Assembly: GCA_027924585.1 (NCBI GenBank)
Contig: BSBM01000319.1
Span: forward strand, 6,477,001 to 6,541,000
DNA from: Larix kaempferi
Taxonomy: Eukaryota > Streptophyta > Pinopsida > Pinales > Pinaceae
Length of the DNA: 64,000 nucleotides
Reading direction: 5' to 3'
Each line of letters begins with the position of its first letter. Position 1 is the first letter of the stretch. The notes beneath the pieces are model-generated. The model ran no database searches. It worked only from the letters and a program-made list of their open reading frames with translations, and was not told the origin of the DNA. The translations under genes and the position numbers were made by a program. Positions 44,826-56,047 of the stretch are shown in pieces.

Positions 44826-45839
44826 CAATGTTTTACTGTATCCATCGTTCCAAAAATATTTGAAAATAAAATCAGAGAGTATCCGACTATGATCCCAATG
44901 AAGAAGAAACCGACGAGTATTCCACCACTCCACTATAAAGAACGATAATCTTCGTATGTGCATATTGAAGAAGTATCTAAAAATGTCAGTGAACAAGGAC
45001 AACTCCAGAATTTGGTTGAAGCATTCACTGGAGAAGCCACAAGATGATGGGATACACATCAATCGTGTCTACAAACTTGGATAATTGCTTCCACAAACTT
45101 TATTGAATGGTTTGGAGGGAAAAAACTTACATCACAAATTATAATACCTAAATTGACAGAAGGCCAAGGCCCACTCTGACATATCAATCTATGCGAAAGT
45201 GAATGGAAACGAGATGGATACCGAGATGAAATATTATACCCTCATCGTTTTCCAAATACACTTGAAGATATACCCAACAAATGGTATAATATGGAATAAT
45301 CTCGAGGAGACACATTCAACTAGCCATAACTTAAAGAAAACTTCATCAAATATTTCTCTTTCAACCTAGAAGAAGAAAATATACGAGAAGAAGTTAACCA
45401 AATTAAAAAGTTCATCCAACCGTCGGACGAGACTACTACATCGATTATGACTGGACGAATTCAGTCGACCTACAATAATATTACCACAAGAGAAATACGT
45501 CGATCGACATGACTTGAGCTTGAAAATCATAAAACGTTAGGCAAGAGTTTTCAATGGAAAAGACAACATTCTCAAGTTCAAAAGCCTATAAATACATTGA
45601 TGAACATCAGTGCATAAGGGAAAGAAGAACTTGAACGACTGACTGCAAACGACTTTCCCCAATATTTTACAAAATTTAAAGAAGGGGAGAAAAATATTAA
45701 TGAACAAAGAGAACTGGAATGTATGGACGCGGAAATCAAATTAAAATAAGTTGACATATCGAATGATCACGACCAACCAAAGTTAGCAAAAATCAGATAT
45801 TATTGGTCTGATCAACAAATAGCCGACATTACCAACCTA
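44826..45839 (+). pseudogene. RE3 linker between protease and reverse transcriptase, heavily decayed
   Basis: Short runs in all three frames separated by stops. No domain call possible; its place and charge are those of the long linker seen in large Ty3/gypsy elements. Confidence 0.45.
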
Positions 45840-46741
45840 CTGAAAGTATACCAAGATTTTTTCTCTCAAGACTACAAATATCTAAAAGGACTTGTCCAAG
45901 AAATGGGGGAGATGAAGATTGACATCAAGCCAGATGCCAAACCAGTCAAGAAATGACTGTATAAGTTGGCACACAAATATAAGGATATAGTCAGAAAGGA
46001 GATCGAGAATATGCTCGCTGCGGGAATTATCTATCCAGCTGATCAGTTTGAATGGGTTATCCCTATAGTTGTCTAGCCAAAGAAGCACAACCCTAAAAAA
46101 TTAAGAATATGTGTCAACTTCATAAGATTGAATAAAGTCACGTTAACCGATTCATTCCCCCACACCGTTTCCGACGAAATTATTAATGAAGTCGCAGGAC
46201 ACGAATGTTATTCTTTCACTAACGGGTTTTCCATCTATAATCAAGTGCCTATTGCAAAAAAAGACCAATACAAAATGACATTTGTCTGTGAATTTGGATC
46301 CTTTCCCTATAAAGTCATGCCATTTGGACTCAAGAATGCACCAACGGTATTTTCTAGGATAGTGGTAAAAGAATTTCAAGAGTATATAATATAAAACTAT
46401 GGTAGTTTACTTTGACGACTGGACAATATATTCACTCTTAAAATATCACATCCAGTACCTTCGACTGAGATAAAACGTTGTTGCCATATTCAACTATCGC
46501 TTAACATTAGAAAGTGCATATTTTCCACTCCACTGGTATCTTACTTGGAAATATTGTATGTAAAGAAGGGATTAAAGTCGATTATGCCAAGATTAAAGTC
46601 ATTCTCGATTTGAAACCTCCAGTGAATCCAAAGCAAGTTTGCATACTTCTTGGTCATACAGGTTATTACCGGAAGTTCATCAGAAATTACTCTAATATGA
46701 ATTATCCATTGGAGGAATTACTCAAAGAAAACCTACCCTTT
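45840..46741 (+). pseudogene. RE3 reverse transcriptase, decayed
   Basis: NMLAAGIIYPADQFEW, a stop at 46075, LRICVNFIRLNKV, GFSIYNQVPIAKKDQ, VCEFGSFPYKVMPFGLKNAP, then a stop at 46392 and, one frame over, MVVYFDDWTIYS at about 46400: the catalytic motif is YFDD, a plausible variant of YxDD. The thumb/connection continues after a frameshift (VNPKQVCILLGHTGYYRKFIRNYS) to LEELLKENLPF, where an insertion begins. Confidence 0.85.
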
Positions 46742-47248
46742 ATATTAGGTATCATATACCTAGAAACCCATTTAATTCCCTTTTTTGTAGACATAACTAA
46801 TTTTACTATTGTAAATATTAACAAGTGAATATTTTTATATTGAGTAATGATCTTCTCTGGCTCAGCTTCCCCGTATTCCTAGGATTTCTGGGTCTCTACT
46901 TCCGCCTCCCTTCCCTCTGGAGTGTATAGGGGGTATATGCAAGTCATAGTCTAATGGAAGTAAGAGAAAGAATCAATATGGCAAGGACAAGCAGCAATGA
47001 AAGAAACTCGTCAAGCCAAATAAAGAATCAATCCTCTCATCAAGCCAAAGATAAATGAACATTAAGCCATAATCCCTACACCATTACCCCCGTCAAATGT
47101 ATTTGGGAATTAGAATGCAATAAATCAATTTCGAAGGTCTCCTCAATGGGTAGATTGGCTCCGGTCAAAAAATTTAACTTTGCATAATTAATTGAAAAGG
47201 GAAACATGCATATGTGGATTATACGATGCACTCTTCGCACTTCAAAAT
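46742..47248. mobile_element. About 500-bp insertion in RE3 pol
   Basis: The protein homology stops after LKENLPF and resumes with FRWSEECADSFNRLK near 47249, adjacent residues in relatives. The intervening ~500 bp has no protein homology. CTTTA occurs at both edges and could be a target duplication. No terminal inverted repeats are obvious. It may be a SINE, MITE or solo fragment. Confidence 0.5.
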
Positions 47249-47745
47249 CAACACTTTAGATGGTCAGAAGAATGTGCAGATTCGTTTAACCGACTTAAAT
47301 AAAAATCATCGAGGCACCAATCTTGAGGTTCCTGAATTGGTCGATTCAATTCCATGTTCATATCGACGCATCAGGAATTGCAGTTGGCGTAATACCTACC
47401 CAACCAACAGAAGACAAAATAGACTACTCGAACGCATATCCTAATCGCAAACTAAACAAAGATGAGAGAAACTATTCTATGACAGAATGGGCAGCTTTGG
47501 GCATGGTTTTTTCACTCCAGCAATACCGACATTACCTTCTAGCTAATCCATTTAACTTTTATATAGATCATTAAGCACTCAAATATCTAATCAATATAAA
47601 TCCCCTACGCCATGGTCGACTATGCATATGGTTACTCTTGTTTCAAGAGTTTCAGTTCGAAATAATTGTCTGGCCGGGGAAAAATAATTTCAAACCCGAC
47701 CAGCTATCCCAGGTTGAAATAGGAGAAGATCCCGGCGGTAGATGA
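47249..47745 (+). pseudogene. RE3 RNase H
   Basis: FRWSEECADSFNRLK, then after a frameshift WSIQFHVHIDASGIAVGV, RKLNKDERNYSMTEWAALGMVF and QQYRHYLLANPFNFYIDH. After a stop at 47572 the end of the domain follows (HGRLCIWLLLFQEFQFEIIV). Typical Ty3/gypsy RNase H. Confidence 0.88.
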
Positions 47746-49041
47746 TGAATTTCCTGACACCTATCTCTTTCATGTTGAAGCTGTTCCAACTGAATTGGAG
47801 GATATAACGAAATTCCTTGAGCAAGGTCAAGCCCATACTAAAATTTCAGAAAAGAAACGAAAGATACTTGAGATGAAAGCTACACCTTATACATTAATAA
47901 ATGGATTCTTGCATAAACTTGGAACCAACGACGTACTGAGACGATGTGTACTTGAGCATGAGTGACAAGATATTATTTATGAAGCTCATAGTGGATCCAC
48001 TGGAGGACACTATCAAACCGACACAACTGCACAAAAAATTCTTAATTATGGTTTATGGTGGCCCACATTGCATAAAGATTGCAGAAATCAACTAAATAAA
48101 TGCGATAAATGCCAAAGACAAGGTCGACCGTTACCAAAGAACAAAATGCTATTGATACTTGTCAATCCTAGTCTAACATTTAAAATATGGGAAATCGACT
48201 TCATTGGACCATTTCCAGTACTTGGCCGATGAACGGGAGCAAAATGTATTATCATCGGAGTCAAATATGTTACTAAATGGGCAGAAGATGAAGCTGTTGA
48301 AGCATGTTCCAGCGAAGTAGCTGCAAATTTCATATATGATAATATCGTCACAAGGTTTGGTTTCCCCCTCACTCTTATCAATGACAGAGGGACACACTTT
48401 ATTAATAAGACGATATCGGTACAATAAAGGAATTTATGATTGATCACCAGAAGATTTCTTTGTATCATCCATAGTCGAATGGAGCAATTGAAACATTTAA
48501 CAAAACATTAACTAAAGGTTTAACGAAGCTCTGTAGTACTGAGAAAGATGATTGGGATGATATGATATCATCTATTTTATGGGCATACAGGACAACATAT
48601 AAAGGATCGACCAGACATACGCCATTTAAAATGGTCCATGGGAAAGAAGCATTCGATCCATTACACTTCAAGCAACAGGCACCACTTATTGCATATATAC
48701 TCCACTTGGATATTGTTAAAGCTATAGAAAATAGACACTTCGACTTATCCAAGTTAGAGGAACATCTTCAGATCACCATCCAACATTAGGAAGTTCAAAA
48801 ACAACAACAAAAAGCATGGCATGATCATAATATTCAAAACAAAAATATATCAGTTGGTGATTCATCCCTACTCTATGATAGTCGTATTAAAGGAAAACTG
48901 AATAATTTGCATACAACATGGCTTGGTCCATATGTCATCAAAGAAATCAATCATAATGGATTTGTTCGACTAAGAAAATTACAAGGAAAGATTTTTTCCA
49001 AAGTCGTCAATGGTGCCATATTGAAGCATTATAAAGCTTAG
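47746..49041 (+). pseudogene. RE3 integrase
   Basis: HHCC finger (EAHSGSTGGHYQTD, CDKCQRQGR), first Asp in IWEIDFIGPF, second Asp in INDRGTHF, Glu in SNGAIETFNKTL, then the C-terminal module with WLGPYVIKEINHNGFVRL, ending ILKHYKA and TAG at 49039-49041. All three catalytic residues are present, but there are stops at about 47962, 48230, 48425 and 48787 and a frameshift near 48425. Confidence 0.88.
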
Positions 49042-50315
49042 GTCGAGTACGATGTCGATCGAATGGTTGTATCATCATTCGGTCGACTATCATGCCCCAG
49101 GTCTGTAAAACTAGTAACTTTTTCTACGCTTAATTTTGTTTCTATAAAAATAGATCTAAGTCATGGATGGTTGAAAAAAACTAAGTACTGCACAATAACG
49201 GTATATTAGACCAGGAAACATAAAGACAAGTCCCAGTTGGATAAATTAGCTGCTCAACCGATGAAGGGAAGGTACCCAGCACCAACTACTAGGAATATGT
49301 TGAATAGTTCATAATATCCAGAATACCAACTAACCGTGTCACAAATCACATGAAGGATGTTAACTGAAGTATGATTCAAAAAATTCCTCTGCACACATCA
49401 CACAAACCATCACATATTACCGGTTTCGTCGAAGTCATTGACCCTTCAAATACCATCATTTAATTTACCTCCATGTCAGCATACAACTCATTTTTAAGGG
49501 CATCGATATGATTGATACATGTACGATCCCTCCAACAAATTTGCATTCACTGCATACAAGATCTGTGGAAATCATCCCACCATACTTCGACATTTATCGT
49601 TTCCCCATCTGTCCCATCCCTATCAATTCACCACTTCGCTAGCCACTCACAACATTCACTATAAAAGGTTGTTCATACTCCGTATAACATCACAGTGAAA
49701 TCCTCAGGAAGTCATGGCATTTTTTTTGCCGCCCCTATATATTTTCCTTTGTTATTTTATTAGAGATACTTGCATTTCGTTATTGTTCCCTATCACTTCT
49801 CATGATATATGAGAATTTCGACGTCCCCCCAATGGAATCTACCCTCCACTCCATGATATATGATCATTTCGAGAAATCACAATGTTCCAAGACTAGGAGT
49901 TTTCATTCTGTTCCTTGCCACCAATCATATTCTCAAAGCTCCTTTTCCTACAATCGATTGATTTGCAAGCTAGAGTGAACATGGAAAGTCTAATGGGCCA
50001 AGTAACTGTTTTATGGGACGCTTTTCTTCTTTGATAAAAAAACCGACTATTTTGCTGCTCACCTACATAATTGCAGAGCCGCTAGATGTTGTTCAGTACC
50101 ACACTCAAGGCATAGATGTTGTTCAGTACCAGATCATGCTGTCAGCTAATTCTTCATGCATGGGCACATTTCCAACCATTGTACTGGTTAGTATCAGTCC
50201 AAATTCATCACATGTATACATTTAGTTCGCATATACAAGCAACAACAACCTTCAAATTTTTGATCTAGCTTCAAGTCACTTTTATGATCTCTCTGGGACG
50301 AAGAATCACTTTTTC
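49042..50315 (+). other. RE3 3' untranslated region
   Basis: About 1.3 kb between pol and the polypurine tract with no gene. A short direct repeat TAGATGTTGTTCAGTACC occurs at about 50084 and 50111. Confidence 0.65.
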
Positions 50316-50326
50316 AGTGGGGGATA
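50316..50326 (+). other. RE3 polypurine tract
   Basis: AGTGGGGGATA immediately before TGTTGGA. Confidence 0.85.
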
Positions 50327-50641
50327 TGTTGGAGGAGCCTAGTCGACTAGGTCCGCCACTCGGACTATGGTCAGCCTGAAGCCGTCAGTCGGTTAGTCAA
50401 CCGAATGGTAGTTGTAACTGAATAACTGTATGTAATTTGTATAAATAGGTTGTAGATCCAACATCATAAGATATCTCTGCATTGATATTGTACTCTACTT
50501 TGGCCCCATTAATATAAATCTTGTTTCCGCTGTCCCATTTACTCTCATATATGGTTCTATGATGTGTGTATGCATGTGACTCTTTCTCTATATTAGTATA
50601 ATGTACTACTAGTAATTGATGCAATCCCCTAGACTACAACA
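50327..50641 (+). repeat. RE3 3' LTR, 315 bp
   Basis: Partner of 14274-14594, followed by ACACT. TATA box at 50440-50447; palindrome TCGGTTAGTCAACCGA conserved near 50389-50404. Confidence 0.95.
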
Positions 50642-50646
50642 ACACT

Positions 50647-51699
50647 CAATTGAATACAAGTTGGCTCGACATCATGTTGACTGATAAAACTAGGCTAAAA
50701 ACCTCATTAGACATCATGATACAATAAGAGGTACGTCACGAGATTTCACTTATCCTTCAAAACTTGGGTTCTAGGTTCATAATGAAATCCCTCATAAGGT
50801 CTTTGTCAAACACCCACAAGTGTCATGAAAACAGACACATGCACTCATTATAATGATATGAATCTATTTCACCACACAATCCCAATAAGTATAAGCATGA
50901 TCCATCTGTGACGACATTTGTGGAAGACTAGACACTAAACCCTTATTGGGTCAAGGCTCTTACACATATGCACTCAAGAGCGAAGTACGTCACGAGATTT
51001 CACTTATCCTTCAAAACTTGGGTTCTAGGTTCATAATGAAATCCCTCATAAGGTCTTTGTCAAACACCCACAAGTGTCATGAAAACAGACACATGCACTC
51101 ATTATAATGATATGAATCTATTTCACCACACAATCCCAATAAGTATAAGCATGATCCATCTGCGACGACATTTGTGGAAGATTGGACACTAAACCCTTAT
51201 TGGGTCAAGGCTCTTACACATATGCACTCAAGAGCGAAGATCACCCAGGTGCATAAAATACTCTCCTAATTTAACTAGCTTTTCATACATACCATACAAT
51301 TTGATACCATATTAATGTGTGATTATGAATTTATAATTTAAGTTGCTTGATTCGTAAATGAACTCATGCAACATTTTCACCATCATATATATGCCAAGTC
51401 GGACCTCAAAATTATTGCACGCTTACTTATTACTTATGCTTCACATTTAATCTTAGAAACTGATGTTGTTAAAATTTAAATAATAATCCAAATCACGATC
51501 ATTATGTTATCTCGTCAATTTATTCAATGATGATATAATTAAAATAATTTACTATATCTTGAAAGAGTTTACTCAAAACAATTCAATGAATCATAGCACC
51601 CCACTAAGACAAGTTTCTTCCTATAATAATCAATTTGTGAAATTTTCACTAAATTACTTGAACTTAATAAAAGAGATTTAAAAGTTCCCCACTAATTTA
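50647..51699 (-). other. RE2 interior, middle segment, non-coding
   Basis: Resumes RE2 after the RE3 target duplication. No coding trace. Holds the 255-bp tandem duplication. Ends with ATTTA (51695-51699), the RE7 target duplication. Confidence 0.6.
50731..51240. repeat. Tandem duplication, two units of 255 bp
   Basis: GTACGTCACGAGATTTCACT starts at 50731 and 50986, and the two 255-bp units differ at only about three positions (for example CTGTGACGA/CTGCGACGA and GACTAGACA/GATTGGACA). Confidence 0.96.
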
Positions 51700-52117
51700 T
51701 GTGAAGAACCTGCAACAATTAATTAATGAAAATACACGAGATAACAGAAATAACAGAACTCAGAATCACTTTTATGTTGATCGCAGGCCACTTCGAGGGG
51801 GCAACCTCCTTTGAGCAAGCTCAATACAAATAACTTCACGGTGCCTTCATTGGTCTCAACACAAACTTATATACTAAGTCTAGGCGCCAATACCATGGGT
51901 CAATGCCATGGGTCAATACCATGTGTCAATACAAACCATGGGCCAATACAAAATATGGATCAATAATTACTACGTGACGACTTACAAAGCATATGCGTCC
52001 AACAACAATAATACAAACTATGGATCAACAAATACTACGGGACGACTTACAAAGCATATGCGTCCAACAACAATATACTAACAAAGTAAATAGAAGGGTT
52101 GACATGGGTTCCTAACA
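51700..52117 (-). repeat. RE7 3' LTR, 418 bp
   Basis: Minus strand TGTTAGGAACC...TTCTTCACA. Contains short internal repeats (ATGGGTCAATACC; CATATGCGTCCAACAACAATA twice). Confidence 0.95.
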
Positions 52118-52130
52118 TCCCTTCTCCCTT
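52118..52130 (-). other. RE7 polypurine tract
   Basis: Minus strand AAGGGAGAAGGGA directly before TGTTAGGAACC. Confidence 0.9.
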
Positions 52131-52368
52131 AGAAAAATCTTTGTCCTCGAAGCTTTAGATGGGGAAATTGATGCAGAATCTTAAGGAGTGGTTCCCCTGT
52201 AGCATCTTCGGGTTGCATTCCGGTCCACTGACGCCTTTTGAGTTTCAGGGAGGATTGCTTGGAACGCTGTAGACGAAGAAGGACCATATCAGCTGCGTGA
52301 AAAGTGCGCTCATAACGGTGTTGATCAGCTTGTTGTTTCAGTCAAATTCTTTCCATGTGAATATTGTC

Positions 52369-52710
52369 CTACAGAATGAGAAGAATCTGATCACGGTTGC
52401 GAAGAACCAAGTCAATTGCCTGAACTTGGGAGCTGTTGATCATGTATGGAAGAAGAACTGGCGGTGCTTGTCCATAAACTGCTTCATATGGTGTCCTTTT
52501 AGATGTGGTATTGTACCACTGGAGTGCTTTTAGGAAATCTATAGAAATAGTTGTCCACATCTGTGTAGGGATGGGAAAGGGTTCGAGCAGTCCCGAAAGG
52601 AGTGTCGTTTCACCCTTGTTGACCTGGAAAATATCATAGTCAACCACCATCTGTTGAATTGTCATGTTCAGTCCCTGCCAAAAGAAGTTACATTGTTCTC
52701 GGTCATACAT
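52369..52710 (-). pseudogene. RE7 integrase remnant, core deleted
   Basis: FFWQGLNMTIQQMVVDYDIFQVNKGE corresponds to the second half of the integrase finger, with both Cys of C-x2-C replaced (Tyr, Phe). PIPTQMWTTISIDF reaches the first catalytic Asp, then the frame jumps directly to ALQWYNTTSKRTPYEAVYG, which lies after the catalytic Glu in relatives. About 80-100 residues of the core are missing without loss of frame. Confidence 0.85.
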
Positions 52711-53831
52711 TTTGAGGAACCAGAGTGCCTTGCTGATGAAGAAGCATGGAGTTCATAGGAGAGATAGCCCTGTTGAATAGATTGCAACCAATTTGGAACA
52801 AGCAGAGAAATAACTGTAAGAGAAACTGGGTCATCAAATGTGGGAGAAGGAGCATCTGTCACCATATTGTCCTTACCCTTCTTGTAAGTGATCACATTGG
52901 CATAACCCATGAGTTGGATAACCCATTTCAGGTGTGCTGGGGAGGAGACCCATTGTTCCAGGAAATTTTCTAGACTCTGGGGATCAGTCTTGATGCAGAA
53001 ATAATTCCCTAATAGGTATGGTTGCCACTTCTGTACTGCATGCAAAATAGCCATCATTTCCTGCTGAGATGTAGATGCGGCTAAATTCATACCAGAAAGG
53101 TCTCCTGAAGGTGACAAGCCCACTGGTTCAGCAAGGACACCTACATATCCATCCAAGGAAGTAGGGGAGACCATTGATGGGTGCATCTGAATGGAATGGA
53201 GTTGAGCGTTGACACCATGTGAATTCTTCTTAAGGATCTTTTCCAGGCGATGTGAACTGATGATGCGGAGAGACCCTTCTTGTAAGCCCTTAAATTTGTG
53301 TTGTTTCCCATGGACTGAAAACTGCATCCAAAGTTCAGCAAAATCCCATAAGATGGGGCCAAGTGTGCATAACCATTGAACGCCCAAAACCACATCACAT
53401 CTGCCTAGGGACAAGGAAAACATGTCAGAGCGCAGGTTATAATATTCCAGAGAGATACGCACATTGTGACACTTCCCCTTGCAAGCTAAGGTGCCCCCAT
53501 TGGAAACCATGACTTCAAAGTTGGAGCAAGGATGGACAAAACAATCAGCATGTTTGGCGATCCAAGGGTCAATGAAGTTATGAGTGCTACCAGAATCAAT
53601 GAATATTGTAAGAGGAAGCTTCTTGAAGTAACCCCTGACCCACATTGTTTGGGGGATGGTGACGCCGAATAAAGCATGGAGAGATATCTCTGGTTGTTCA
53701 TTGTGAGATGGGGGGTCAATAGGCGGCTCCTGAATGTCAACATGATCATCCATTGTATCTGGAGTGTCTTGACCAATTATAGAGGCAGGCGGAGAATCCA
53801 TATCCAAGAGATAGAGCTTTGTTGAACACAT
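52668..53831 (-). pseudogene. RE7 protease fused to RNase H remnant, reverse transcriptase deleted
   Basis: 387 codons without a stop. Retropepsin with an intact site, IFIDSGSTHNFID (about codons 75-87), and second strand CDVVLGVQWLCTLGPILWDF. After YVGVLAEPVGLSPS, normally just before reverse transcriptase, the frame goes straight to LSGMNLAAST and MMAILHAVQKWQPYLLG, the middle of RNase H, then DNMVTDAPSP. The whole reverse transcriptase and the start of RNase H are absent but the frame is preserved. Confidence 0.88.
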
Positions 53832-53971
53832 CTATGTCCCCGAGTGAATTTCTCATCACAATTATAACAAAGCCCGTTTTCTCTGCGTGCCTGCATCTCT
53901 GTTTCAGAAAAATGCTTGATAGGAGTTGGTCGAGGAGCTGGCGGGATGGGAGGTCATTGAGAACCCATATT

Positions 53972-54658
53972 TCAGAACGGAACAAAAGTGGATTTGGAGC
54001 GCTGTTGGGTTGCAATCTTGTCTTCTGCCAACTTAGCCAACCTTAGGACTTCCATCATTGTGTTGGGACATAACATTTTAACCTCTGACCGGATTTCATC
54101 CTTAAGACCACTGATAAAACAACTCCTATAGAATTCATCAGATAATTCTTCTGTGTGATTGGCTAGTTTCTCAAATTCTGTCTGATACTCTCTCACAGTG
54201 CCACTTTGACAAAGTTTAGTGAGTGCTCCGGTGAAGTCATCAAAAGCACTAAGACCAAATCGTTGCAAAAGGAGTTGGCAAAAATATGTCCATTTTGGCT
54301 CGTCATGAGCCTTGATGTACCAATGGTACCATTGAAGGGCTTCCTGTTCCAAATGAAAGGATGCAAGTGGAACTTTTTGGACATCAAAAGTATTATGCAG
54401 ATTGAAATATTGTTTTGCATGATAGATCCATCTAGTTGGATCAGTACCATTAAAGCAAGGAAATTCAAGCTTCGGACCACAAAAATTGCTGGAAGAAGAG
54501 AACCCATTGGCTATCGAAGATTCATGCTGTTGGTTATTGTTCATGGATGAATGCTGAAGATGGAGGCTGAGAAATTTTTCATCCAGATATTGGAGTTTGG
54601 TTTGGATGGCTACAAGTGCTTCCTCCGTGGTTGTTGCTCCTACGCAGGTGACAACCAT
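53972..54658 (-). CDS. RE7 Gag
   Basis: 228 codons without interruption: a coiled-coil-like start (ALVAIQTKLQYLDEKFLSLHLQ), the Ty3/gypsy Gag core (PKLEFPCFNGTDPTRWIYHAKQYF, FHLEQEALQWYHWY, LLLQRFG, GTVREYQTEFEKLANH, FISGLKDEIRSEVKML) and a basic end. A zinc-knuckle stretch CYNCDEKFTRGHRC lies just downstream (53873-53832) behind stops, so the Gag is cut before its nucleocapsid part. The initiator at 54656-54658 is not certain; an ATG is present in frame. Best-preserved Gag of the window. Confidence 0.82.
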   Translation of the reverse strand: MVVTCVGATTTEEALVAIQTKLQYLDEKFLSLHLQHSSMNNNQQHESSIANGFSSSSNFCGPKLEFPCFNGTDPTRWIYHAKQYFNLHNTFDVQKVPLASFHLEQEALQWYHWYIKAHDEPKWTYFCQLLLQRFGLSAFDDFTGALTKLCQSGTVREYQTEFEKLANHTEELSDEFYRSCFISGLKDEIRSEVKMLCPNTMMEVLRLAKLAEDKIATQQRSKSTFVPF

Positions 54659-55623
54659 AACCAGGAGTTTTTTTTTTGGGGGGGGGTAATGGATAGCAAA
54701 ACAAAAACAAAAGCTTATTTAGTAAAGGGAAATTTGAATTTGAGAAAAACTCGGAGGGGTAATTGAGGTTTGAGTAGGTTTTGGACACTTTCTGATGGAT
54801 AGGGAAGCAAAAAATGGAGATTTCAGAAGCAGGGTGAAAGAATGAGAAAATTTGGCAGAGGGGGACAAAGAAGCAGAATTAAGAAAGGAACTCGGTGGTA
54901 AAATTTGAAGGCGGTTGGGTGAAATCCGAAGAAGTTATGGCAAACCCTAAAAATAGACAAATGTGGGATTTCGGGCTTTGGGAAGTGGAATTTGGGATAG
55001 GGTCCTCAGGAATGAAATATGCAGAATGGGATTACTGGGGTGTCAAGGGATCTGAAACAAATAGATATGCAACGGCGTGGAAGTGATCGGAAACAAAGGG
55101 ATCTGAAGCGGCGCCGACTGGATCGAAAACGGCTGGATCTGAAATAGATCTGAAACGACTGGATCTGGAACGGCTTTCAGAATGGATCTGAAACGGTGCG
55201 GCAATGATCGACAACAGTTCAGCTGAAAATAGATATGGACCCCAGGTATGTGCGGCTTCCTATCAGTTCGGGGGTTTCACTCGGCCACCAATGCTGTCTG
55301 ATGGCTTGCGTATTGGGGAAATACCCCTCACTCCACGGCTCAGGTAAAACTAATAACCGCTTTGCCACAAAAAACAGCTCTTGGTTTACCTCAAGGGTGG
55401 GGACTAGTCAATCAGGTAGGGGTCGTTGCCCTTTTTGCTGCAGGTCCTCTCAATGGGCCAGCTACTTTGGGGTTCCTGTGGTACTCCTCACAATGAGTTT
55501 TATGGCTTATGCCCAAGTACTTCCCACAGTTAAGCGAATAGGGATTATTCCCAGATCCGAAGCTGCAACAGATGCGAAAAAAAAAAATTTAGCAGAAATT
55601 TCACCCAGCGAGCCCAAGAAAGT
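54659..55623 (-). other. RE7 leader, with GC-richer segment and antisense ORF
   Basis: Contains a T11/G9 run (54669-54687), degenerate GGATCTGAAACGG repeats at about 55085-55200, and a less AT-rich 390-bp segment (55235-55630) that is open for 131 codons on the plus strand, antisense to RE7. That frame has one hydrophobic stretch (YFGVPVVLLTMSFMAYAQVL) but no recognisable family. Confidence 0.5.
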
Positions 55624-55635
55624 GCTCTGATACCA
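55624..55635 (-). other. RE7 primer-binding site (initiator tRNA-Met type)
   Basis: Minus strand TGGTATCAGAGC, two bases inside the 5' LTR end. Confidence 0.93.
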
Positions 55636-55637
55636 GA

Positions 55638-56042
55638 TGTGAAGAACCTGCAACAATTAATTAATGAAAATACACGAGATAGCAGAAATAACAGAACTCA
55701 TAATCACTTTTATATTGATCGCAGGCCACTTCGAGGGGGCAACCTCCTTTGAGCAAGCTCAATACGAATAACTTCACGGTGCCTTCATTGGTCTCAACAC
55801 AAACTTATATACTAAGTCTAGGCGCCAGTACCATGGGTCAATACCATGTGTCAATACAAACCATGGGCCAATACAAAATATGGATCAACAATTACTACGG
55901 GATGACTGACAAAGCATATGCGTCCAACAACAATAATACAAACTATGGATCAACAAATACTACAGGACGACTTACAAAGCATATGCGTCCAACAACAATA
56001 TACAAACAAAGTAAATAGAAAGGCTGACATAGATTCCTAACA
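55638..56042 (-). repeat. RE7 5' LTR, 405 bp
   Basis: Partner of 51700-52117; shorter because one ATGGGTCAATGCC-type subrepeat is missing. Confidence 0.95.
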
Positions 56043-56047
56043 ATTTA

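Larger units (their letters stand above)
14274..50641 (+). mobile_element. RE3: large Ty3/gypsy retrotransposon, TSD ACACT
   Basis: Two LTRs (14274-14594 and 50327-50641) flanked by a perfect ACACT duplication (14269-14273, 50642-50646). Between them: an extra ORF in two blocks (14647-18180), gag (19420-44082, split by RE4 and RE6), protease, reverse transcriptase, RNase H, integrase (to 49041), a 1.3-kb tail and a polypurine tract. Reverse transcriptase before integrase is the Ty3/gypsy order. Without RE4 and RE6 it is about 13.4 kb. The long leader with an extra ORF upstream of gag recalls the Tat/Ogre lineage, but this assignment is an inference. Confidence 0.93.
51700..56042 (-). mobile_element. 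RE7: internally deleted Ty3/gypsy element, TSD ATTTA
   Basis: LTRs at 51700-52117 (3') and 55638-56042 (5'), perfect ATTTA duplications at 51695-51699 and 56043-56047. On the minus strand: primer-binding site, leader, gag, protease, truncated RNase H, truncated integrase, polypurine tract. Reverse transcriptase and integrase core are missing. 4.3 kb in total, so a non-autonomous deletion derivative. Confidence 0.95.
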
